Assembly (NCBI GenBank): GCA_004357385.1
Contig: SMWF01000060.1
Span: forward strand, 1-64,000
Reading direction: 5' to 3'
From: Gammaproteobacteria bacterium
GTDB taxonomy: Bacteria; Pseudomonadota; Gammaproteobacteria; Pseudomonadales; Azotimanducaceae
DNA length: 64,000 nt
A program made the translations under genes and the position numbers. Below the pieces are notes generated by a model, which worked only from the letters and a program-made list of their open reading frames with translations, did no database searches and was not told the DNA's origin. Positions within the stretch are counted from its first letter, which is position 1, and every line of letters starts with the position of its first letter. Shown here in pieces: positions 17,538 through 25,089 of this stretch.

Positions 17538-18301
17538 AGCAGATTCATCCGCATGCCGCAGAGATAGACCTGGTCAGAACCAGAAACCACGCCGCGTGCC
17601 TCGGCGGCGGCGAGAATTGCGTCTTTGTCGCTGGTGGTGATGTCCAGCGCACCCAGTCCCTCGGGGCGCCCGTCACTACATGCAACGAAACGCAGGGTGG
17701 CGTTGTCCAGCGGTAAGGTGGGGATGCCGCCGTCCACAACCAGCTCGATCTGGGCGATCTCCGACCAGCGGCTGGCCGTTGCCTCGGGGTCGTCGCATTG
17801 CATTTCCGCGGCGGCGATGCCGGTGACACGATCCAGCCGCCGCCCCGCCTTCCAGTCCGGACCCGCAGGTTCCCACGGACCGTCCGGGTCGTGCGCGTTA
17901 GCGCCCACCTGTTCGTCGATCTCGAAGAACGAGCCCCCCGTGTCGCGGGGATGCATCTGCATGTTCTTGAATTCGTCTGTGTTGAATTGATTGACGATGC
18001 GCACGCCCAACTCCTCGACCCGGGCGCGGCGCGGCGCGTGATCATCACACTGAGTGATCACCATGTAGCCGCCGTTGCCGCCGCGACGCTTGAGATACCG
18101 TCCGCCGGCGGTGTTTTCCTGAATCGGCGCCACCACCTCGAGTAGCTGATTGCCGATCGGCAGCAGCGCATTCTCCAGTCCGAAATGCGCCACTCCGGGG
18201 TCGTTGTAGCAGACTGCGATGCCCAGCACATCGGTGAGTTCTTCTTCCACCGGGGCGAGTTTTTCCGCCACGAGGGCGATCTGACGTAGACGAAGCCACA
18301 T
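17534..18301 (-). CDS. VOC (glyoxalase/bleomycin-resistance fold) protein
   Basis: 255 residues with two VOC-like halves: LRQIALVAEKLAPVEEELTDVLGI starts the first and DRVTGIAAAEMQCDDPEATASRWSE the second. FEIDEQVG lies between, with an acidic residue at a position that often binds metal. VOC enzymes include dioxygenases, isomerases, epimerases and glyoxalases; no specific activity can be claimed. ATGA overlap with the downstream crotonase and 12 bases to the upstream DJ-1-like gene place it in the same operon. Confidence 0.78.
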   Translation of the reverse strand: MWLRLRQIALVAEKLAPVEEELTDVLGIAVCYNDPGVAHFGLENALLPIGNQLLEVVAPIQENTAGGRYLKRRGGNGGYMVITQCDDHAPRRARVEELGVRIVNQFNTDEFKNMQMHPRDTGGSFFEIDEQVGANAHDPDGPWEPAGPDWKAGRRLDRVTGIAAAEMQCDDPEATASRWSEIAQIELVVDGGIPTLPLDNATLRFVACSDGRPEGLGALDITTSDKDAILAAAEARGVVSGSDQVYLCGMRMNLL

Positions 18302-18313
18302 GGGTTGGTCCTC

Positions 18314-18952
18314 CTAGCTGTTCTGAGCACTGAACATGGTTTTCACGAGTTCCACCGTCTCCGGTCGGGCTTCTGCCGGGTTACCGGACGCGAAGGGTGG
18401 TTTTGGCGAGTACTCGATCGCCAGCTGGACGGCGCGTGCCAGATCTTCGCCGGCGATCTCCGCCATTAGCGCCAGGCCGAAATCGATGCCTGCGGTGACC
18501 CCACCTCCCGTTGCCCTGTTGCGATCGATCACCCAGCGTTCCTGCACGGCTTGGGCACCGAAGTTCGCAAGCCTGTCCAGCGCCATCCAGTGCGTAGTGG
18601 CCTTGTAGCCGTCCAGCAAGCCGGCGGCGCCCAACACCAGGGCGCCCGTGCAGACACTGGTCACCCATTTCGCCTTGCTGCCCCGGTCGCGCATGAAATC
18701 CAGCACCGTCTCGTCCTCGAGCAGCGCGAACGTCCCGGCGGTGCCACCGCCAGCGAACAGAATGTCCGGATCGGCCCAGGTGTCTGCAAAGCTATGGGTG
18801 GGAACCAGAATCGCCGCGCTGTCGGTGGAAACCGGATGGGTATCCTTCCAGACCAGGTGGGTCTCACTGTCGGGCCAGAGGCTCCAGACCTGCAACGGCC
18901 CGACCAGGTCCAGCAGGGTCATTTGCGGGTAAACCAGCATTGCGATCTTCAT
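18314..18952 (-). CDS. DJ-1/PfpI family protein (isonitrile-hydratase-like)
   Basis: 212 residues from the ATG at 18950-18952 preceded by GAGGG; a longer frame upstream is unlikely. MKIAMLVYPQMTLLDLVGPLQVW, FAGGGTAG and the nucleophile elbow VTSVCTGALVLGAAGLL (Cys near residue 105) are typical of class I glutamine-amidotransferase-like proteins of the DJ-1/PfpI superfamily. ATTHW and GGGVTAGIDFGLAL match the isonitrile hydratase and AraC-like N-terminal domain subgroup. It is the first gene of the leftward operon, divergent from the small membrane protein at 19065. Function: probably a hydratase or stress enzyme; the substrate is open. Confidence 0.85.
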   Translation of the reverse strand: MKIAMLVYPQMTLLDLVGPLQVWSLWPDSETHLVWKDTHPVSTDSAAILVPTHSFADTWADPDILFAGGGTAGTFALLEDETVLDFMRDRGSKAKWVTSVCTGALVLGAAGLLDGYKATTHWMALDRLANFGAQAVQERWVIDRNRATGGGVTAGIDFGLALMAEIAGEDLARAVQLAIEYSPKPPFASGNPAEARPETVELVKTMFSAQNS

Positions 18953-19064
18953 CAGCGCGCCCTCGTTCTTATCCCGACATCCCAAACGGGGGAGTGTGCC
19001 ACACTAGCGCGAATGGCGGCCATGCGTCGGGTCGTTCACGGTTCAGGAGGGGGAACCTGCAGTC

Positions 19065-19691
19065 ATGAGTAATCGCATCTGGATCGTCATCGCCGTGATT
19101 TACGCGGCCTTTTTCTACTGGTACACGTCCTTCGGCGGTCCGTTGAGCGATGAGGAGATTGAGGATTCCCTGACGGTGCTGCGCGAGGCAGGCATGGAAC
19201 CTGAGCGCCTCGAGGTGTGGGAGCAATTCATGCGCAGCGACACGGGTGACGATTTTGCGATGCTGAACGCCCTCGACCTGCGCGACGAACCGTTGCAGGT
19301 CGAAGGTGTGGAGCCGGGTGATACCGCCGAGGACGTGATGGCGCGATACAGCGAACCGTTCCTTGGTCGAGCGCTGCTCAGCGCCGCCCACCCAGTGATG
19401 TTTGGTACCGCGGCAGCGCCTGCCATGGATCTATGGGGTATCGAAGGCGCGCACGACTGGACGGCCGGTGCCCTGGTGCGTTACCGGAGCCGCCGCGACC
19501 TCATGCAGCAGGCGGTTTACGCCAGCAGCCTGGACATCCACCGGTTCAAAACCGCGTCGCTCGAGAAGACCATCGCCTATCCGCTCGACCCTTGGTATCA
19601 ACTCGGCGACCCACGCCTGGTGCTGGGAATGCTGCTGCTGATCCTCGGGCTCGCGTTGCAGCTTCGCCGGACGGCACGCGGCGCAGGCTGA
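19065..19691 (+). CDS. Unidentified protein with an N-terminal and a C-terminal membrane helix
   Basis: 208 residues. Residues 4-20 (IWIVIAVIYAAFFYWYT) form a signal anchor and residues about 182-198 (LVLGMLLLILGLALQL) a second helix. A soluble domain of about 150 residues lies between them and starts with an acidic helix (LSDEEIEDSLTVLREAGM). The central part, DDFAMLNALDLRD and later DLMQQAVYAS, looks like an alpha/beta ferredoxin-like arrangement. I do not recognise a family and assign no function. It is divergent from the DJ-1-like gene and convergent with xthA (8 bases apart). Confidence 0.75.
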   Translation: MSNRIWIVIAVIYAAFFYWYTSFGGPLSDEEIEDSLTVLREAGMEPERLEVWEQFMRSDTGDDFAMLNALDLRDEPLQVEGVEPGDTAEDVMARYSEPFLGRALLSAAHPVMFGTAAAPAMDLWGIEGAHDWTAGALVRYRSRRDLMQQAVYASSLDIHRFKTASLEKTIAYPLDPWYQLGDPRLVLGMLLLILGLALQLRRTARGAG

Positions 19692-19699
19692 TTGGCGTG

Positions 19700-20473
19700 C
19701 TAGGCCAGCTCGGTAATCACCGGTGCGTGATCCGAGGCGGTGAGCCCTTCTTTCTTCTTGCGGAAATCGCGATCGATCCGGGTATCGAGCAACCGTTCGC
19801 GGACGCTCGGCGAGCCCAACATGAAATCGATGCGCAGACCCTGGCCCCGGTGAAACGCCCCGCCGCGGTAGTCCCACCAGGAGAAGGCTTGCTCGTCGGG
19901 GTGCTGCGCGCGGTACAAGTCGACTAACCCGCAGTCCATCAGCCGGGCGAATCGCTCCCGTTCCTCGACGCTGTGAAATACGTGGCCGTCCGCCTGCTCG
20001 CCCTGCCAGCTGTCCAGCGCGGTAGGAACGATGTTGAAGTCGCCGCACAACACGGCCTGCTCGTTTGCGTCTCGGCGGCTGGACCAGTAATCGATCAGCG
20101 TGTCGTACCAGGCGAGCTTGCGCGGAAAATCGTCGTGGTCGATGTCCTTGCCGTTAGGGCAGTAGACGGTAGTGAAATTCAGGTGCTCCACCTGGGCGCT
20201 GATTAGGCGCGCGCCGAAGTCTTCCTGCCCCGGCAGGCCGCGGTCTGTAACGCTTATCGGTAGACGGCTGGCGATGGCGACGCCGTTCCAGCTCTTCTGG
20301 CCGTGGGTTACCACTTCGTAACCCAACTCGGTGAACAGTTCATGGGGAAAGTCGGCGTCTTGGACCTTGAGCTCCTGCATACCCACAACGTCGGGTTCGC
20401 GTTCGATGAGCCAGGCGCGTACGAAATCCAGTCGTGCACGCAGGCCGTTGACGTTCCAGGTTGCTATACGCAT
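19700..20473 (-). CDS. xthA: Exodeoxyribonuclease III
   Basis: 257 residues from the ATG at 20471-20473 (MRIATWNVNGLRAR). The AP-endonuclease/exonuclease III motifs are complete: WNVNGLRAR, the metal-binding Glu in MQELKVQD (about residue 34), CGDFNIVP with the Asn/Asp pair, DYRGGAFHRGQGLRIDFMLGS, and the C-terminal catalytic SDHAPVITE. It cleaves DNA 5' to abasic sites and removes 3' blocking groups during base excision repair. It is the one clear housekeeping gene in this part of the window and is unrelated to the neighbouring catabolic operons. Confidence 0.95.
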   Translation of the reverse strand: MRIATWNVNGLRARLDFVRAWLIEREPDVVGMQELKVQDADFPHELFTELGYEVVTHGQKSWNGVAIASRLPISVTDRGLPGQEDFGARLISAQVEHLNFTTVYCPNGKDIDHDDFPRKLAWYDTLIDYWSSRRDANEQAVLCGDFNIVPTALDSWQGEQADGHVFHSVEERERFARLMDCGLVDLYRAQHPDEQAFSWWDYRGGAFHRGQGLRIDFMLGSPSVRERLLDTRIDRDFRKKKEGLTASDHAPVITELA

Positions 20474-20558
20474 ACGATATCCTAGCGATTTCGACGGGTC
20501 GGAATCTATCCACCGTGCGAATAAGATGGGTTCTTTTTTCGAAAGACGGGCACCAGAG

Positions 20559-21422
20559 ATGAAAATCGGCGTTTTCGCGACCTTCATGTCTCCAATCGGG
20601 ACACCTCAGATGATTCAGGACCTCGGTCGGCGCATCGAAGGCGCAGGCATGGACTCACTGTGGATGGGCGAGCACGTCGTGCTGTTCGACGAGATGGAGT
20701 TCCCCTATCCGGGATCCAAGGACGGTCGCATCCCGGTGCCCGCCGGCGGCGGCTTGCTCGACACCGTGGCCACTTTTGGCTTTCTTGCGAACGCGACGAC
20801 GACGCTGCGCTTCGGTACGGGTATCACGCTGGTCCCGCAACGCAACCCGATCTACACGGCCAAGGAGTTTGCCACCCTCGATTGGCTCAGCGGCGGGCGG
20901 ATCGACTTCGGTATCGGCGTGGGCTGGTGCAAGGAAGAGGTCCTGGCTTGCGGCTATTCCTGGGAAGATCGGGGCGCGCGCTGTGATGAGTTTCTGGAGG
21001 TCATGAAGCGCCTGTGGACGCAGCCCGTTGCGTCTTTCGAGGGGCAGCACTTCAACCTCTCCGAGTGTCGGATGGATCCCAAGCCCATTCAGAATCCGCA
21101 CATCCCAATCATCGTCGGAGGCCACAGCAAGCGGGCATTCCGGCGCGCCGCCGAGTTCGGCAATGGCTGGTACGGGTTCGGGATCAATCCCGAGCAGACC
21201 GCTGCGGTTCTGAGAGACGTGGATGCCGCGCTCGAGCGGGCGGGGCGCTCGCGCGACGGCTTCGAGATCGTCATCACGCCGGACGTGGCCGATGCCGATG
21301 CCATCCGACAGTTCCAGGACCTCGGCGTCGATCGACTGGTGATGCATCTGGGTTCCCAACGACCGGAGAAGGTTGCCGCTCGGCTCAGCGAACTCGAAGG
21401 GTTCGCCAAGATCGCTGCCTGA
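20559..21422 (+). CDS. Luciferase-like flavin-dependent oxidoreductase (F420-type subgroup)
   Basis: 287 residues from ATG 20559, chosen by alignment with its paralogue at 58032; an in-frame ATG at 20526 would add 11 residues. The block GEHVVLFDEMEFPYPGS, GTGITLVPQRNPI, LDWLSGGRIDFGIGVGWCKEE and PHIPIIVGG is shared almost unchanged with the 58-kb copy. It matches luciferase-fold enzymes of the class often called F420-dependent, although FMN use is equally possible. It heads an operon with the AhpD-like selenoprotein candidate, an SDR, an acyl-CoA dehydrogenase and a dienelactone hydrolase. Physiological substrate unknown. Confidence 0.9.
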   Translation: MKIGVFATFMSPIGTPQMIQDLGRRIEGAGMDSLWMGEHVVLFDEMEFPYPGSKDGRIPVPAGGGLLDTVATFGFLANATTTLRFGTGITLVPQRNPIYTAKEFATLDWLSGGRIDFGIGVGWCKEEVLACGYSWEDRGARCDEFLEVMKRLWTQPVASFEGQHFNLSECRMDPKPIQNPHIPIIVGGHSKRAFRRAAEFGNGWYGFGINPEQTAAVLRDVDAALERAGRSRDGFEIVITPDVADADAIRQFQDLGVDRLVMHLGSQRPEKVAARLSELEGFAKIAA

Positions 21423-21485
21423 TCAGAAACACGAGCCGTGTGATAGCCTTGTTAGTCGCGTTTTTCTGTACGGATTGGGGGACTC

Positions 21486-22031
21486 ATGAGCCGGATACGA
21501 CTACTCGAAGATGATGAGCTCTCGCCTGAGGTCAGGACTCAGGTTGAGCAGCTCGAGGCGTCGGGCGCCGATGCGTCCGTGCTGCGGGCCTTGGCGCATC
21601 GCCAGGAAATGTTTGACGAGTACTTCAGATTCTACTACCCGGCGCACCAGGGTGGGCTCGTGGAACCCGACCTCAAGGAGCTCGTCAGGCTCAAGATTGC
21701 GCGGCTCAACGATTGCTTTACCTGACTGGGCGCAAGATTTCCATCGGCGATGGAAAACGGTTTGACGGAAGAGAAGATTGCGGAGCTCGACGCGGAGGAG
21801 AACAATTTTTCGGATCGTGAGCGACTGGCGCTGGAGTATGCGGAACGGCTCGCGGTCGATCACCACACTATGGATGATGGATTTTTCGACCGGCTGCGCA
21901 CGCAGTTCGACGATGCTGAAATTCTGGAGCTTGGCATGATGGCTGGCCAGTACATCGGCTTCGGGCGATTGTTGATGGTGCTCGACCTGACGCCGAAGTC
22001 ATGTCCGGTGGACGGCGGCGACGTCATCTAA
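21486..22031 (+). CDS. Candidate selenoprotein: AhpD-like / carboxymuconolactone-decarboxylase-fold protein with C-x-x-U motif (in-frame TGA at 21723-21725)
   Basis: ATG at 21486 follows GGGGGA. The frame meets TGA at codon 80 and then continues to TAA at 22029-22031, giving 181 residues. Around the TGA it reads LKIARLNDC-F-T-U-LGARF, so TGA takes the place of the second Cys of the AhpD CxxC (Cys77, Sec80). Both halves belong to one domain: DLKELVRLKIARLND before it, then GLTEEKIAELD, SDRERLALEYAERLAVDH, and ILELGMMAGQYIGFGRLLMVLDL. These are the standard helices of this all-alpha peroxidase-like family. An 8-bp perfect hairpin with loop GGC follows 20 nt after the TGA. It probably acts as a thiol- or selenol-based reductase or peroxidase. 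A pseudogene is unlikely because the reading frame and domain are otherwise intact. Confidence 0.87.
21738..21756 (+). promoter_or_regulatory. Putative bacterial SECIS hairpin
   Basis: UUUCCAUC / GGC / GAUGGAAA is a perfect eight-pair stem. Its apical loop opens with GG at 21746, 20 nt after the in-frame TGA (21723-21725). Position, stem strength and G at the loop start agree with the bacterial SECIS rule for SelB binding. The hairpin is within the coding sequence and encodes residues just after Sec80. Confidence 0.8.
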
Positions 22032-22053
22032 CGTATTAGTTTTGGGGGAAATA

Positions 22054-22995
22054 ATGGCATTCGGACACGATACGACTACCGATGAAGTTCTGGATGGCGT
22101 CGACCTGACCGGCAGGACGGCCTTTGTTACCGGCGCCTCGGGCGGCCTTGGCGCGGAGACTGCGCGGGCGCTTGCGGCCCGGGGTGCCGCGGTGACGATT
22201 GCGGCGCGCGATCTTGCGAAGGCGGAAGGGGTGGCGGCCTCAATTCATGAGTCGACGGGATCAACGGTCGACGTCGTGCAGTTGGAGCTGATGGATCTAG
22301 ACAGCGTGCGGGCGTGCGCGCAAGGGTGGCTCGCCACGCACGGGCCGCTCAATCTGCTGATCAACAACGCGGGAATCATGGCCTGTCCGCTGGATCGAAC
22401 GGATGCAGGCTGGGAGATTCAGTTTGCGACCAATCACCTGGGACACTTCCTGCTGACGGGACTGCTGCTGCCGGCGCTCAAAGAGGGCGCACCCGCGCGC
22501 ATCGTCAACCTGAGTTCTGGGGCGCACCGGTTCGGTAATATCGATTTTGATGACCTGCACTTCGAGAATCGCGAATACAACAAGTTTGCGGCCTACGGTC
22601 AGTCGAAAACGGCCAACGTGCTGTTTGCGCGGGAACTGGGTCGGCGCCTGGAAGGCACCGGTGTCACCGCCAATGCGGTGCACCCGGGCATCATTCAGAC
22701 CGAACTGGGCCGCCATCTGACCCCTGAAGACCTGGCGGCGTTCCCCGGCGACACGCCGCCGGAAGAGATGCGTTTCAAGACGGTCGAGTCGGGCGCGGCG
22801 ACCAGCGTCTGGGCGGCGACCAGCGCCGAACTCGACGGACGCAGCGGCTTGTATCTCGAGGACTGCCAGATCGGTCTGCCGGAGGATGAGGTCGAGGGCA
22901 TGGGCGGTTATGCGCCGTGGATCATGGATGATGACGCCGCGCACACGCTCTGGGGCGTGTCCGAGGAGCTGGTCGGCACACGCATCGACGTTTGA
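22054..22995 (+). CDS. Short-chain dehydrogenase (retinol-dehydrogenase-like)
   Basis: 313 residues; ATG at 22054 preceded by GGGGGAA. Cofactor motif TGASGGLG, INNAGIMACP, then QFATNHLGHFLLTGLLLPAL and the catalytic YGQSKTANVLFARELGRRL, with VHPGIIQTELGRH after it. This is the pattern of the retinol dehydrogenase/WWOX-like SDR subgroup, which oxidises or reduces hydrophobic alcohols and ketones with NADP(H). It follows the AhpD-like gene by 22 bases. Its stop lies 35 bases before the acyl-CoA dehydrogenase start. The substrate is presumably an intermediate of the operon's pathway. Confidence 0.9.
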   Translation: MAFGHDTTTDEVLDGVDLTGRTAFVTGASGGLGAETARALAARGAAVTIAARDLAKAEGVAASIHESTGSTVDVVQLELMDLDSVRACAQGWLATHGPLNLLINNAGIMACPLDRTDAGWEIQFATNHLGHFLLTGLLLPALKEGAPARIVNLSSGAHRFGNIDFDDLHFENREYNKFAAYGQSKTANVLFARELGRRLEGTGVTANAVHPGIIQTELGRHLTPEDLAAFPGDTPPEEMRFKTVESGAATSVWAATSAELDGRSGLYLEDCQIGLPEDEVEGMGGYAPWIMDDDAAHTLWGVSEELVGTRIDV

Positions 22996-23030
22996 CCGAT
23001 GATTGCAACCAGACGCCGACAGGGGGTGAC

Positions 23031-24329
23031 ATGAGTTGGGGATTTGACACCGATCCGGAGTTTCAACGCGAACTCGACTGGATGGAGGACTTCGTTGCAA
23101 CGGAAGTGGCGCCGATCGAGATGGTGCTCAGCGATTCCTACGACGTGACCAACCCGAACTTCATCAAGCTGGTCCGGCCGTTGCAAGCCATCGTCAAGGA
23201 GCGGGGCCTGTGGGCCTGCCACCTGGGTCCAGAACTGGGCGGTCCGGGTTTCGGCCAGCTGAAGCTGGCGTTGATGAACGAGATTCTCGGCAAAGCATCC
23301 TTTGCCCCGATCGTATTCGGCTGCCAGGCGCCGGACTCCGGCAACGGTGAGATCCTGGCTCACTACGGCACCGAAGAGCACAAGGAAAAATATCTGCGGC
23401 CGTTACTGGACGGCGAGATCGTATCCTGCTTTTCGATGACCGAGCCACACGCCGGTGCGGACCCGACCATGTTCAAGTGTGCCGCGGATCAGGATGGCGA
23501 CGAGTGGGTGATCAACGGCGAAAAGTGGTTCTCCTCCAACGCCAAGCACGCCTCGTTCCTGATCGTGATGGCGGTATCAGATCCGGATGCGCCGCCCCAC
23601 TCGCGCATGTCGATGTTCATCGTTCCGACTGACACGCCCGGCATCAACATCATCCGCAACGCGGGAATCGGCGGCGAGCCGATGGGCGAGGGTCACCACG
23701 CCTACATCCGCTATGAGAACGTGCGGATTCCCGCCGCCAACATGCTCGGCGAGCGGGGTCAGGCGTTCATCGTTGCTCAGACACGTCTCGGCGGAGGCCG
23801 CATTCATCACGCGATGCGCACCGTCGGACAGCTTCACAAAGCCTTCGACATGATGTGTCAGCGGGTACTTTCCCGGGAAACCAAAGGGGAAGTGCTGGCG
23901 CAGAAGCAGAGCGTTCAGGAGAAGATTGCCGACTCGTGGATCGAGATGGAGCAGTTCCGCTTGCTGGTCCTGCGCACGGCCTGGCGGATCGATAAGTATC
24001 AGGACTACCGCCGTGTGCGCAAGGATATCGCCGCGATCAAGGCATTGATGCCGAAGGTCTATCACGACGTGATTTCACGGGCGTTGCACCTGCATGGCTC
24101 GTTGGGAATCTCCAACGAGATGCCGTTTACCGGCATGCTGTTGGGTTCCTATGTCATGGGGCTTGCGGATGGCCCGACCGAGGTGCACAAGGTGACCGTG
24201 GCGCGCCAGGTACTGGCTGAATACACACCCACCAACGATCTGTTTCCGGACTATCACCTGCCGCGGCGACGCGACGCCGCGCTCGCGAAATTCGCGGATC
24301 TGATCGATCTGGAGATCGGGCAATTATGA
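23031..24329 (+). CDS. Acyl-CoA dehydrogenase (ACAD10/11-like)
   Basis: 432 residues from ATG 23031 with AGGGGGT upstream. CFSMTEPHAGADPTMFKC binds FAD, and GEKWFSSNAKHASFLIVMA and VPTDTPGINIIRNAG follow the family. The C-terminal LHGSLGISNEMPFTGMLLG and LADGPTEVHKVTVARQVL carry the likely catalytic Glu region. The subgroup is similar to ACAD10/11 proteins that accept unusual or hydroxylated acyl-CoAs. It transfers electrons to ETF. The operon also holds an SDR, a flavin oxidoreductase, a dienelactone hydrolase and an AhpD-like protein. Confidence 0.92.
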   Translation: MSWGFDTDPEFQRELDWMEDFVATEVAPIEMVLSDSYDVTNPNFIKLVRPLQAIVKERGLWACHLGPELGGPGFGQLKLALMNEILGKASFAPIVFGCQAPDSGNGEILAHYGTEEHKEKYLRPLLDGEIVSCFSMTEPHAGADPTMFKCAADQDGDEWVINGEKWFSSNAKHASFLIVMAVSDPDAPPHSRMSMFIVPTDTPGINIIRNAGIGGEPMGEGHHAYIRYENVRIPAANMLGERGQAFIVAQTRLGGGRIHHAMRTVGQLHKAFDMMCQRVLSRETKGEVLAQKQSVQEKIADSWIEMEQFRLLVLRTAWRIDKYQDYRRVRKDIAAIKALMPKVYHDVISRALHLHGSLGISNEMPFTGMLLGSYVMGLADGPTEVHKVTVARQVLAEYTPTNDLFPDYHLPRRRDAALAKFADLIDLEIGQL

Positions 24330-24338
24330 GGACACTAG

Positions 24339-25067
24339 ATGCAGGAATTTCACGTAGAGGTCACCACGCGGGACGGGCAGATGGAGTGTTTCGCCGCGCA
24401 TCCGGACGGAGAGGGCCCATTTCCTGCCGTGATCCTTTACATGGATGTCGTTGGCATTCGCGAGGAGCTGCGCGACATGACCCGACAGATCGCGGCCCAG
24501 GGGTATCTATGCCTGCTGCCGGACCAGTATTACCGGGATGGCAAGGTGCGGTTCGATCTGTCCAAAGGAGCCGAGGAAATGCAGCGGATGTTCGCCATGG
24601 GCGGCAGTCTGACCGTGGACAGGGTGATGCGTGATACCCGCGGCATGCTGGAGTATCTGGAGTCCAATCCGGTGGTTGCCGGTCCTACCGGGTGTGTCGG
24701 TCACTGCATGGGCGGGCAGTTCGTCGTTGCCGCCGCCGGGACGTTCCCGGATCAGATTGGCGCGGGGGCTTCGTTGTACGGCCCGCGCATCGTGACGGAT
24801 CAACCGGAGTCGCCGCACCTGCTGGCTGATCGGATCAAAGGCGAACTGTACCTGGGTTACGCCGAACACGACCCGTACGTGGAAGACAACGAGATTCCCG
24901 ATCTCGAGGCCGCATTGGACGCCCACGGCGTGACCTACACGCTCGAGACCCATCCCGGAACGGAACACGGGTTTTGCTTTCCCGAACGTCCGGCCTATGC
25001 CCCGGCGGCGGCCGAGAAGGTCTGGGATACCATATTCGAGATGTTCCAGCGGACGCTGAAGGCCTAG
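24339..25067 (+). CDS. Dienelactone hydrolase family protein
   Basis: 242 residues. Alpha/beta-hydrolase fold with a Cys nucleophile in the elbow VGHCMGGQF (about residue 127), Asp in YAEHDPYVED and His in GTEHGFCFPER: the Cys-Asp-His triad of dienelactone hydrolases. A Glu in the segment DVVGIREELRD is likely the one that deprotonates the Cys. These enzymes open dienelactones of chloroaromatic breakdown, but many homologues hydrolyse other esters and lactones. It ends the operon and converges with the Rieske genes. Confidence 0.9.
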   Translation: MQEFHVEVTTRDGQMECFAAHPDGEGPFPAVILYMDVVGIREELRDMTRQIAAQGYLCLLPDQYYRDGKVRFDLSKGAEEMQRMFAMGGSLTVDRVMRDTRGMLEYLESNPVVAGPTGCVGHCMGGQFVVAAAGTFPDQIGAGASLYGPRIVTDQPESPHLLADRIKGELYLGYAEHDPYVEDNEIPDLEAALDAHGVTYTLETHPGTEHGFCFPERPAYAPAAAEKVWDTIFEMFQRTLKA

Positions 25068-25089
25068 CGAAGGTACGACATCGATCTGA

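Noticed and set aside
5269-21725. TGA reassigned to an amino acid throughout the genome
   Set aside because: Many genes here end in TGA that overlaps the next start codon (for example 2322-2324 and 3059-3061), so TGA works as a stop.
21723-22031. A separate gene starting at the ATG at 21750 after a frameshift or stop
   Set aside because: The frame is the same on both sides of the TGA, no ribosome site precedes 21750, and that ATG lies inside the hairpin. The domain is only complete when read through.
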